Shown piece by piece: positions 20,301 through 32,560 of a DNA stretch of 64,000 bases (position 1 is the first letter of the stretch; each line of letters begins with the position of its first letter). Origin of the DNA: Acanthaster planci (taxonomy: Eukaryota; Echinodermata; Asteroidea; Valvatida; Acanthasteridae). Where the stretch lies: NCBI RefSeq assembly GCF_001949145.1, contig NW_019091357.1, forward strand, positions 223,746-287,745. Direction: 5' to 3'. Under the pieces are notes generated by a model. That model was not told the DNA's origin, did no database searches, and saw only the letters and a program-made list of their open reading frames with translations. The translations under genes and the position numbers were made by a program.

Positions 20301-23300
20301 GACATGCTCTTGAATAAGCAGAAACGGTTAAGTTCAGATGCAAACAATAGTTCCATCAGCAGTCAATTGCTTTTTAACAACGTGCACATGCAATTCAGTT
20401 ACACTCGAATGACCCTACTCGTAGTTGGTCAATATATTAAAATCTCATTCTTACATTTCACAGTTGGCTGCGACTCTCGCAGCATACATGGTCAATGAAA
20501 TCTCGTACAATTACTTTCATGTGAATGGTTCCCATTGTAAACGAAATCGTCTATTGATAAGTAGCGGTGCAACCATACCAGGACCCCTGGGCCTGGTCCC
20601 AAATGGTCGACTACTCGGACTAGACAGTCCAAACCATTTGTCGTTCGGGCAGTGTTAGTCGAACTATAGTTTACTATTGTTGTCACTTGAACCTGCCCCA
20701 CATGAACCGGTACATGTAGGCTTAGTCTGTACCAAGACTAGCATGCAGCAGCATTACATGTACATGTACATTGTAGATGGACTGGGTCCGTGACCAGATC
20801 AGGCCAACAATGTACGTACAATTAACAGCATGAGTATGCAGACTTGGTTATTCTTAGGGACCCGTCTCCATCCTAAGTAAATTTCCTGTTGTAGGACATG
20901 AATGAGATGATATTTTTCAGGTCGCTTTTTGACAGGATTAATTTATAGGCAAGTTGCAGTGTTTCAATCAATTCCCTAGCTCTCGACCATAGCAGCCATG
21001 GACCTTTTGATATTTAAATCACGGAGGAAGGAAAAGACAAGAACCCACACACGAGGCACCTGTAAATTAAAGTGCTCTTGGCAGGTTGGATTAGGGAAAG
21101 GTAATAGAGGGCTTGTCTCTACACATGGGGGTGATTCCAGAAATTAGGGTTACATTTTTTTTCGTGTCCCTGTCACATCTGACATGATTTTTTAAGTTCA
21201 GAATTTTCTAATTTCCAAGAGTGAGGAATTAATCCAAATTAACTGCCAAACAAATAGTAATACATGTACATGTAGTTTGAAATCAATTCCGGTGATATTT
21301 CCATGTCAAATAACAAAGGTCAGATGTAACAGGGACACCAAAAAGTCACACTTTTGGACACCTAATTTCTGGAATTAACCATTCCGGTATGTAATCATGG
21401 AAAACCCCAAATCCAAGATTTTGACAAATCTTTCAGAGCCAATAATGACTTTAATTAAGGAATCCCATCAACATTCATGAAACTGTTTAGCTTCTTTACA
21501 GGCCCACCAACTCTACATCTACATGCACAATCCAATCAACTCAAATTGAAAAAAAAAACTTTTTGATTTGTGACAATGGAAACTGTGCGGTGTTTGCTGT
21601 AAAACACCTAAAACAGCATGAGGGGAATAAACTAGAACACAATACCATACCGGTAAGTACTTGTACAACACAGAAGGTTAAAATGATTCAAGAGCTAAGC
21701 AGCTATCAATTAACAATCACCTGTCCAGTGAGCAGCAGTGAATCACCTTCCCAGAGGCAACAACACTGGATCAGTGTACAGCTTCATGTACATACTACAT
21801 GTACATGTATGTACCTATTTTGAATTGCCAATAAGTTGGTGTTATCTGAAATAACTTATTATATTATTTCACATGACTTGATTACTGAACACCTGACTTA
21901 TTGACTTCTACCAGTATCACTTGCGGTCCCATGCCAATTATGTCCTGGCCATTATTTTAATTTCTGAACACTTCTAAAAATAGCATGACCTGATTGCAGT
22001 ACAAGTGTGCTCATGATTTACCCAGATGATCCAGGCAATCACACAGATTTGCTGAGCAGCTATAAATTTATTTGAGATAATGAAAAAAAAAGAGAAAATT
22101 ATATTTTCGGGTAATTTTCCATTGAAGTACATGCACAAGTATACACATGTACACATGAATGATCATACACTTCCTACATCCAAACCACAACAACTTCATC
22201 CATTCAACTGACCATGAATTTCTACAAACTTTCTGTGACCTTTTCCAAGGAAGAAACTTGAATGAATTTGATTAAACCAGACCCACTTACCATACCATTC
22301 CTACCAGTACAAGTACCGGGGGTATGTATTCTTGGCCATTCCACCGCTCCAAAGGTTCCTCTCCATCAAGCATCCCAGATTTTCTGAGTAAACTACCGTA
22401 TCTGAGCGACAGCTGACAACTTACTGTAAGGGAGGGGGAAATTAGCCCCTCCCCTAGGGAAGAATGTTTGGCCATGCCATAGGGTACTGACTGTCAATAT
22501 TGTTCAATTTTATAAAGAGTTACATGTACATGTACATGTAGAAATACTGGCATGGCTGATTAATCTCAATTGTGAGGTAAAAGGCAATGGGACTGATCAT
22601 ATGTCATTAGAGGATGGTACCAATTTGTAAATGAGTCATCTACGAGTAGATGCAGTCATTATTCAAGACAAGAAATTTCTAAGCAAATAGGCCTACCGTA
22701 CACCATATCATGCAGCACATCATACATTGATTGGGCCTATACACATGCACAGTGTTCAGGTACTGGTACATTAATAGAGTTTGGCAACTCAACAAATAAA
22801 GACGAGCAACAAAACTTGTAACCCTCCTCAAATCCTCCCACCTTTCCCAGGACCCTGAGCATCAAACCTTGAAGGGTTTTCTACACAAAACAACTCCTTA
22901 AGCAACAAAACATGCAAGCCTGATGAATACCATGCCACAGTATGCCAACATGCATACTTCCAAGAGTTCTTTTAAAATGCAGAGTGATCTTATACATGTA
23001 TTAGCGCCAACCAACACGTACGGAACATGTACATGCAGGTACCGGTACATGTACAATGTACCTACATTGTACATGTACATGTAAGTGTATACATGTACAG
23101 TACAGTGTACGGTATATACAGTACATCTCCACTCCACTCCAGCACTTGGACGTTGTGTTTACATGGCACATGTACATGTACATGAAGGTTATGCAAGCAC
23201 ATATTTTCCTGGAAATATCTACTGTAGACATACAGTACATTTACACACGTATACATGTACTAGTACGCTATCCCTGATGTGTCAAGTCCCTCTCAACCAT

Positions 23301-23577
23301 GATACATATACTGAAAAACCTTCCACTTTCAAAGCAATAACGGCATTCCTTTTTAGGAAATGTTAGGAATCACATGAACAGAACGCTTAAAGGCCGCCAG
23401 TGCAAGATGTGTGACAACACATTTTTAAAAAGTCCAAGCCTCCATACTTTGTTTGGAAATTGCCAGTTTCAGATTTGTCACATTTGGTAGTTCAAGTCAC
23501 ACAGACTGTATACATTCCATCTGCCTGACTCAGGGTCAGAGTTCACAAATAAGTCTGGGTGCTCTGGAAAGCCTGAG

Positions 23578-24044
23578 GGTGTAGTCCACTAATTCAGGTC
23601 CCATTGAAAATAGTGTAAAATCAGCATCGTTCGGGGCCAAGTAATATGCGCACCAACATTCCTGAGGCATCTGAAACACAAGTTAAAGTATTGTATGGTC
23701 CATAATCTTTCACTTTCTTTTCAATTTTCTGTGGGTTAACCGATTATATTTTGAGTAATTCCCTCAAAACAAAATTACCCCCCAAAAAGGATTTTTCGAA
23801 AGTCTGCTTGCAGCCATTTTTCCAGTGACAACCCTCAACTTTCTGGGGCACTTAGGGCTATTTTTCAACAGTGTTTTTTAGCCATTCTGCTCTCAGATGA
23901 AAGCCCAAAGACCCAGGGAGTTGATATTGGCAAAGATTTACACAATCTCACCATTTTTGGGGGCCATACAATCTCCTTTTTCAAAAGATACTGTGGGGGC
24001 ACTTTTAATGCTAATGAGCTGGCCAGAAATTAGTGGACTGCACT
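23578..24044. mobile_element. Non-autonomous DNA element, GTG(T/C)AGTCCACTAATT ends
   Basis: Left end GTGTAGTCCACTAATT; the right end reads as the inverse GTGCAGTCCACTAATT, 15 of 16 matching. CCTGAG flanks both sides (23572-23577 and 24045-24050), a plausible target duplication. The interior is non-coding. A second, truncated copy in inverse orientation abuts the assembly gap at 47751-47816 (TTAGTGGACTGTACCC). Confidence 0.7.
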
Positions 24045-27000
24045 CCTGAGTCCCAAACCTAGTCAACTTGTATAGCACAGCACATACCATACAAAGGTGC
24101 ATTTAGAAATGAAGTACAGGTACATGTATGGTACCGATACAAAGTAGAGGCCAATGATGTACGTTTTACTTACTGCATTTCATGTTAAGTTTCTCAGCAT
24201 CAAATACTCTGCAATATCTGCACAAGACACTTGATGCCATGGCAACAAACCGGCTGACATCAAAAACACCGTCCAGTTTTTATGGATGGTGTCTTCATGC
24301 AGCTACTGATCACTGGAAGTTCACTCTAATTGACACATTTTAGTGTACAAGTCTGGTAACACAGGTTCTCAAGTAATAATATGCATAGTACAGGGAATAC
24401 CGGTACATCCATGTTTCATGTGTACATGTACGTGTACATGACATGTACGATTGTAGGCCAACATTGTGCAAAGCCAGACAAAATTACGTTCTCAGCTGGT
24501 TGCAAATACCGTACATGTGCCTTCCAGAAATCTGGCAGTCAACATGACTACAGCTACAATGTAAATGTGCCAGTATTATCTTACCTGACATGTGTCACAT
24601 GTAATACACATTTTACATGTATGTTCCTTGCCCTTCATACTTGACCATATCAGTCACACTATGGTCATACGTGCAATACATGTACATGTACATGCATGAT
24701 GCATCAAACTGTGTGAACGTACATGTTTGTGTACTGTACAGTGTTTGTACATGTACATGTACGTCCTCACTAATCACAGACCAGTCAAAATAACCAGTCT
24801 AGAAATGAACTGGCCACAGCAGAAGTTACATGTATCAACAACAACACATCATTAGCATCAACCTTCTTGACATCTCTAGCCTGCCAAATCAATCACAGTT
24901 TGATCCATGACCATTCATTTCAGCATTGCCTCTTAAACTCAGCTTGCCAGCTCAACTCCAGACAGTAATTAACATTCAGCCAGCCTGCTTTGTAATAATG
25001 GTCAGCTGTGAAATAATCACACAGCCAAAAGAATACTGCAAGAACTCTGAACTTGAAGTGCATGCATGTCTCGTACTTATAATAAAAGAATGAATCATCG
25101 TCACCAACAGTATGGTGACGAGTGTGTATGATTTGAGGACTGTGTATTATTGTACACTGATGGTGAGATGAGCTTCACTGAGATTCTTGTCAATGTGTGG
25201 CGTGATGTCATACATGTATCAGGCCAGGAGATCTGTTCTGCACATTACGTGGGGCTGTAACATGGCTGAATACTTCTGTAGGGGACTGTATGGCAAATAT
25301 AAACAGAGAGAAAGGTAGAGTACATCGAATAATATACACGCACAACACATGCAGGATACATGTACATGTTGTATACTTTCCTGTCGGTCTAGAAATGTAA
25401 ACAACAGTTTTCTCTGTTAACTTTTATCGCGTAAGTGCAGGGTAGAAGATGGGTTCATATACATGTAAATCAGTATTGTGGAAATGAATGCAAATGTGAA
25501 TCTGATATCATAGTGTATTCACTGTGAAATTTGCCAAAGTTGAAATGTGATAGACTTGGCACAAAACTCATGAAGTAATTATAAATTCTCTACTTGCATT
25601 TCCTTTTCTCTACATGTATGTTACAGAGTGAATTGTAGCGGGTAGCATCTTCTAAGCCACTTTAAACAAGATTCTATTTGTTCCTTCCTGTCTGCTCACA
25701 GTTCTCCGACGTTTCCTCTCTACTAACAATCAATTTGCTAGACTCTACAAAGTGTCCCGTGTAACATCCATTGCAGTTACGACACATCTGCCCAGATGAA
25801 GGTTTGAATTCCCAGTGCAGAGCAATTGGCAATTCAGCAAATGTGTAATACATGTACATTAAAATCTTGGCCATACATGTATGTTGTAAAATTAAACATT
25901 CTTTTTAAGCTAAACTGTGCCTGATATACATGTATGGAGTACAGTACATGTACATGTAAATGTTTCCAAAAACTGATATTCTTGGTAACATGGATACCTT
26001 TTTTTGCATAATTGTTCTCATATTTTAATGGCAAGCATAAGATGTTACAATGTACTTGATGGCAGCAAAATTCTGAATATCACAGTTTGACCCTGTTTGT
26101 TGCCTCACCACACTTGATAACTGAGGCACCTTAATTTCTCCACATACACGTGTACCGTACATGTACAATGTATGTGTGTCAGTACATTATGAATCCATTA
26201 ACCCTAACAGTGTGGCATATCATTTGGCTCAGAGGACTCAGGACAAAATAATACACAGAGGTCTGAGCCTGAAGGACCTAGCCCTACAAATAACTACTTC
26301 AGGCTAGGGCACTTCCATTGTTACTGGTACAGAGAACAATGAAGTCACGCATGCATAGTGCCACAGCACTGTACAGGATGTATTGCACATTGTCTTATCT
26401 ATTTTATTTTATGGCTTCAGAGAACAATAACGTCATGTATTCATATAAGCCACAGTGATGTACACTACATTTTACTCTTACCTGTAGGGTAAGTAGTAAT
26501 TGTTAGTATGATGTAGGGTTAGGGTTAAACAAACATGAAGTCCTTGTATACATTGTAAGTTTGCTGTTCTTAAGATGCTCACAGTCATATCCTTGTGTCC
26601 ACAGCAAATCGATTAGGATGTTTTGACTAATGGGAAATTGAAGCTTATTGAAGAAACCACAAGTGGAAGTGAGTTTTTTGAAGCAAATATTTTGACAAGG
26701 TTTTTCTTCTGAAAGCTGTTTTTAGGGCAAAGTCTTTTGACAACAAGATGTCTGGACTGCAATAAGCTGAGCACATCTGGTCTGGCACTGATCAATTTTT
26801 TCCCGAGAATGACTTTTTTCCCTTCTAATTTAAGCCTTATCTTGAACCTTAACGGTTCCCTGATACTTAAGGGACCATGAAATGTAGGAGATTGGGGAAG
26901 GATGGAAATTTAAATCAGACCTACTTGAGGATTTGACCTTCAGAAGAATTGTGACAACACTATCTGCTACAAACACCAGCAAGTGTCTTTAACTTATAAA

Positions 27001-28522
27001 TACTAGTATAATATGCACCTGTAGGTAAAAGATGTAAGGGAACATCTCAAAAAATATCCAAGTTTTATTTACAGAAGTTCTGACTGAAATACAAATACAT
27101 TAATATTGTCAAGTATGAGTGACCATGACCTGGCATCTGCATTGTTCCCAAATTGGAGACAACTACCTTTTATGCACATGTTGGTCGTATCTGCATAAAA
27201 AGAAATGTCGCTCAATCACTCTGATCAAGCTGAGCTAGTCAAGTTTGGCTGTACTCTCATCAAAAACTTGAGTCTTGCATGTATCATGTACAAGTACATA
27301 CCACTGACTTCCTTATGAGCTAAACATAACTTACCATTTGTCCACCAGGGCACAGACAAACACCACAAGTGTTGAGCCAACACTTCCCACCACTTACCCA
27401 TCTCCTCCTCAAAGAGGACAAACAAGGTCTGAATCCTTCATTTAGCTCAGCCAGTTCACAAAATCTCACCTCACAAACTATCACCTCAGCTCACCAATGA
27501 TTCAAGGATAATCCCAAGATCTACACAAGAACATCAACGTCCAATGTCTAAGCTCAAATATCACATCAGAAACGTTGCTATACTATGATCATTCACCGTA
27601 AACACTGAGATATGAAGATGAGTATTTCCAAGGCACCCTGGCACCAAAGACAAATAAAAAAACCACAGTCAGTGACTCAACTACTTCCTGGACATATCTG
27701 CGAAATACACAGGCCAAACCAAGACTTTTTGACAGCAAACCCCCACCCCCCCCATCTTGTCCCTCCGTCAGGAAGACAAGACGTAAAAGATGACAGGAAA
27801 TCAGTTGGAGCAGCTGAAATTGAACCTTTCAACTGGGAGAACCATGGCAAATTGGGGTTTCCTCTCACCACTTGTCCCAATGGGTCCCAAACTACTTTCT
27901 TGGGAGTGATTCTCATTTAACAAACCCCTTCAAAAATGATAATAAAATTATACAATGATGCGTCTGCCCTCCATTATCTTGTCTGATGACAGAGACATCT
28001 GGTGAATACAAAGGCCAGAGAGAGTTGTCGAGTTGTTGACAATGACTGAGTGGGGCACTACAGACATACACATGTATAGAGCAATAAGAGGTTCTTAAGA
28101 TTCTGTCAGAACCTTAAGAATTGACAACGCTCTGGAATGAAATGTTCAGCTACCCTTGACACTGAAAGCAAGCTACATGCACATGTACATGTACTCCTCA
28201 GTCTTGCAAACAGGGGCAGATTGTCGAAGATCATCACCATCAAGAATCTGTCTTTCCTAATGCAAATGAATCTAGTAGTTTTTGGTGCTTTGCAGAGTCC
28301 AAGAACCCCAATCCAGCTATTGTCGTCATTCTGGTACATGTACACTGTCAAAATCAGCTGCAACAGGGTACTGACAAGTTAGAGTACATGTAGTTTGGGA
28401 GACAGGATGACATGCCTACAGAAGTCATACTGTACATTTAGGTTAAGAAGGGGTGACAGGAACCAGTCTAAAAGCATTCAGCAGTGTTTAGAATCACTAA
28501 CACCATAAAAAGTGTTCTATTC

Positions 28523-28733
28523 GCTCTTTGCACACTGCCGCCACAGGCATGCAGAGCCTCGATCTGGCAGCTTTACGCAATAAATATAGCCAGTTCAGTG
28601 ATTCCTGTGTATGTTGCAAATGTAATTTTGCACGTGCTGCTTTTTATACCATGCAATTGGACAAAGTGATTCTGACGCGACTGCATAAGCTGCCAGTTCG
28701 AGGCTCTGCATGAATATGGTGGCAGCAAAGAGT
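28523..28733. mobile_element. MITE-like element with about 55-bp inverted ends
   Basis: CTCTTTGCACACTGCCGCCA, ATGCAGAGCCTCGATCTGGC and AGCTTTACGCA on the left are matched on the right by the inverse of CTCTTTGCTGCCACCAT, ATGCAGAGCCTCGAACTGGC and AGCTTATGCAG. The total is about 210 bases. No coding sequence and no clear target duplication. Confidence 0.7.
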
Positions 28734-29659
28734 GGATCATCCTCCTGCACAGGATGGGAACGAGTATTTTTGTAATACAGCAACAATGTCCTTCCGGTTG
28801 GAGCTCGCTACATGCATACACATTGACTCAGCCCTACAGTATACATGTACATACATAAATAAGAAACCAACGCAGAATAATACCAGTATACATGTAAAAA
28901 ACAGTTTAAGTAGAAATACCACCATGAGGTACACTAAAGGCAACCCCAGGTAAAGTAAAGCAGTTATACATGTATTTTCTAATCAAATATTGATGCCTCT
29001 TATAATTAGGCAACACAATGCCATCTGCTATGCCAATGTCTCTTTTAATTCATGAAGACAATTCAGTATTACCTCTCTGCAGACAGAATCTCATTCTTCA
29101 AAGGCAAAGAACCAAATCTGTGACAAAAACAACAGAACAAGAAGGTCAGTCTTAAGTCAACAATTGAACAAGTTTTGAAAAATAATGAGTCCAGCACCAA
29201 CTACAAAAGAGGAAAACTCAGGGAGAAAAAAAGGGAGGAAAAATGAATGATCATGGTATTATGCTGATGAGCCTTCGTCAGGAATGGTCATGAGCTTCAA
29301 CTTCCTGAACCACACTCCCACGAGTCTACCAACAATGACTCTGGAAAAAACCCAATGGCAAGCATGTCATTACCAAGATGGGATCTGTTGACAGAGGTAC
29401 TAGTGAAGCATGTACATGTACAAAACACACTTGTCATAGCTATTGTCACTAAAGTGTACAAAAGTCAAAGATGAAACTGCAGCCTAGATGTGTGAAGTTA
29501 CAAAAACCGGAAGAACAGAAACAGGTTAAAGTTGGAAATGTAAGGTATGCATGTAACATCACAGCTCTGAGATGAATGTAACATCAGGTGGTTTCTTACA
29601 AATAAAAAACCAGCACCATGAGACTGGAACGTACATGTCCAATTTAACATCCAAACAGC

Positions 29660-29905
29660 TCCATCTACCTGCATCAGTGGGATTTGAACCCAGTCCCAAC
29701 TCCCAAAGGAAGGTATGTCCATGCCCATTATAACATTCAAACAGGAACTTAGAGCTCCATCTGTCTGCATTGGTGGGATTTGAACCTAGTCCCTAGGTAC
29801 ATGTAACGTACATAGTTACCTTTATATGATCATTATAACATTTAAAGTGGAACTGATGGTTTTGGCACCTGTCTACCGAGGTAGGAATTGAACCTGGTCT
29901 CAAAA
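29660..29905 (-). repeat. Three tRNA-like B-box fragments in series
   Basis: GTGGGATTTGAACCCAGTCCC, GTGGGATTTGAACCTAGTCCC and GTAGGAATTGAACCTGGTCTC follow one another at spacings of about 85 and 130 bases. Each comes with ATTATAACATT and GAACT..CTCCATCTGTC words. Read on the minus strand they carry the polymerase III B box GGTTCAAATCC. They are probably a tandemly arranged, decayed SINE. Confidence 0.5.
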
Positions 29906-31630
29906 TAAGGTGCACAAGTACAGGTATACATCTTCATGTTCCTTAATGCACTGTACATATGTACACATGGGAAATGAGAATGCAACATCCTGACAGTCTA
30001 CATGTACACGTACAATGTAAGTGGAATATGGACCTACATGTACAATGTAGGTTCCCGAGGTAAAGATGTACATACAGCAAGGACAAAGCTAATTTAACCA
30101 AGTTCACTATTTCCCTTCTAATTTGTGCAATGCAGAAGCTCAAATTTAAACACAAGCACTTCAAGTTCCCTTGATTGTAAATATGTATGTACCTGTGCAC
30201 GTACATGCACACATGTATCAAGCTGGGTGAATTTGTGTGCACACACATGTACATGTATACTGCCACTGTTCACATTCAGTTAGAAAATTGATGTTTGCAC
30301 AATATGAAGACTGCCTTTATCACATTAAAAATTTTTCACAACTCACAATTGTAAAGGCTGGAATTTTAGGTGAGGCTATTCACTACTTTCATGCCACTTT
30401 CCTATTGAACAAATCCACAAAGAACCTACAGATGAATGAGTGTGGTGCTCCACAAAGCTAAGACTTGATAAAGGACCAATTGAACTGTGACCAACAGCTG
30501 AGCTTTAGTTAACAAGTGTGAGCTGAGCTTTAGCACCTACACAAGAGTACATGAGGAGATCTTTTGGCCGCGTTGCTAAACGCAAAGTGGTCCAATTTAA
30601 TACATGTAGAGAAAAGAGTTCCAAATTAAACCTGGACATCATATGACACCCCACATTTAAATCCTATAAATGAGACTAGTCTTAAAAATTTGTTTCCTAA
30701 ATGAACGCTTTAATTTTTCCCTGCTAAATTTGTAAGACATGTTGTCACTTTCTAAAACTGGAAGCTACATGTAATATATCATAGTAGTGAAAAATTAGTG
30801 ACACCCATGAAAGGAATTCTCGCCCTGCTAAAGTTGGACACAATGATAGGAAATTGTCATCCCAAGAAATGTGCCAAGCTTCCAGTCCTGGAAACAGGTT
30901 AACTTTAGCAAAATCCACAAAATTAAGCACCCTGACTTTGCAGTTAAGGCTTTGACACAGCACTACTAGCGCCTGTTGTATGTTTGATTATGCTCACGTG
31001 AGCTTTATTGGATTTTTCTTCAGAAAGAGACTGCAAACCTTTCACAGCACAGTGCAGTCAGTACACTGACAGATTCTGAAAAGTTTCTCATGGAAATGAT
31101 TAGGACAATGGTAGAAAAATTTTATCAAAGCAATGATAACAAAACAGACAATAAAAATGGAAAGTCAATCATTTCACTTGGTACAAGACTGAACCATGTT
31201 TACACAAAACATCGGACAAGTCAAATGTGCTGTAGCAGCATGAGTAACGACTGGATTAACATAACCAGGATTTTAAATCACATACATGTACTTGATAACT
31301 GCATGGCTTCCTCCATGATTATTGGGAAAGAATTTCATACACAGATACCGCTTGGCACCATGCACACAAACCCTCCTTTTCATATGAAAAGTCAAATGAG
31401 GGTTTTCTAAATAAGAAGTTTACTACTAGTTGAGTCTAAGTAAATACGAGTCCCTAAGTCAATATTTTCATTTACCTACTCTACTAGGACATTTTATTGC
31501 CTAAGGTCACTGCAGGTTAAAAATTTTGTGGTGTCCATATATAGGATTCTTTCCTGTTGTTATGCATGCAGTTATTTATTCGAGATGCTGTTTTCTGCAG
31601 CGCTGACACACTGACAGCATCTCAGCAAAA

Positions 31631-32293
31631 TGGGTCGACTCATATCTGAATTAACTCGTACCAAGGTCAACTTGTGCCCGAGTAAACTTGTACCCAGGTT
31701 GGCTCGTACCCGAGTCAACTTGTACTCCCCAGCAGAGCATTAATAGGACTTTGATGCTCACATTTATTAAACGCATGTTCCTTTCACCAGTCGGATTTCG
31801 TTGAAAATCCCCACCATTTTCAGGACATAAAATGCATCTGATGCACGCCCCCTGAACAGAAATGTTCCACAGACATACCTCTCCATCCAGTTAACGTATT
31901 TGTCAATTTTAAATTTACACATCCAAGGTTTTTTTTTTCGTATGGCTTGATTAATTTGACGTAATAAAATCAGTGAATATACTTTAATAGTATCTAGTAT
32001 GGTTCCACCATTGATGTCACAGCTTATTTTGGGGATATATAATAATTAATAATTAATTAAGTTCAAAAGGGGAAGAAAAGTTCTCGTATATCAAAAATAA
32101 AAGCAAACAGAATTGTAATAATTGATAAAATGAAACCGTTCAGAGCAAAAAAGGAGAAAAAAAAAAGTAATCCTCATCGTGGGTACGAGTTGGCTGGGGT
32201 ACGATTTGACTGGAGTACGATTTGACTGGGGTACGACTTGATTGGGGTACAAGTTGACCAAGGTACGACTTAACTCGGGTACGAGCTGACCCA
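31631..32293. mobile_element. Foldback element with 16-bp tandem-repeat arms
   Basis: The left arm 31631-31730 consists of 16-base units such as CTTGTACCCAGGTTGG and CTCGTACCCGAGTCAA. The right arm 32178-32293 contains about seven inverse units such as GGGTACGATTTGACTG and GGGTACGACTTGATTG. The outer ends are TGGGTC and GACCCA. The interior, about 450 AT-rich bases, shows no transposase frame. The architecture recalls the TU foldback elements of sea urchins, whose arms are tandem repeats of about 15 bases. The resemblance is in structure only and family identity is untested. Confidence 0.75.
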
Positions 32294-32459
32294 AAATCCA
32301 TCTTAGCACCAGTCGGAATATGCTCAAGTCATGTCAGCACGTCGAGTTCTCAAGACCATTCTTAAAATCTTAGTTCTACAATTTATGCACAAATGACAGA
32401 TACAAAAATACAGGCTCAAAAATGACTGAGTAGGAAACGAGAAAAATATCACCACTCAC

Positions 32460-32560
32460 CTCAAAGAAAAACCACAAAAACAGCCAGTCTTCCCATCTTC
32501 TGGGCTGACATTCTGAGGCGGTAGGCGCGGACGGAACACACATAAAATGAATGTGCACGT
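32460..32560 (-). other. Possible non-coding first exon of the 2H gene
   Basis: A GC-richer patch (TCCGTCCGCGCCTACCGCC) is followed by ATGTCAGCCCAG, which closes after 16 codons in TTTGA, immediately before a consensus donor G/GTGAGT at 32459. The short frame cannot be the main start, but it would be an upstream open reading frame if this exon is joined to the acceptor at 17410. Placement is inference; no transcript evidence is available here. Confidence 0.3.

Larger units (their letters stand above)
17410..32455. other. 15-kb non-coding stretch, probably first intron of the 2H gene
   Basis: No convincing exon on either strand. A CTGTCCTCCCCTTCCTAG acceptor stands just upstream of the 2H start codon (at 17410), so this may be its first intron. 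Contents are TACATG-type simple repeats, a Gly/Phe-free tandem patch of TGTGAAAATTTTCCCAC units at 19319-19430, the elements listed at 23578, 28523 and 31631, and tRNA-related B-box fragments (GGGATTTGAACC) three times between 29675 and 29900. Reading frames here are short and of repeat composition. Confidence 0.5.

Noticed and set aside
27612-27920. 102-codon plus-strand frame
   Set aside because: No recognisable motif, no splice signals, and an antisense frame of similar length exists over the same bases.
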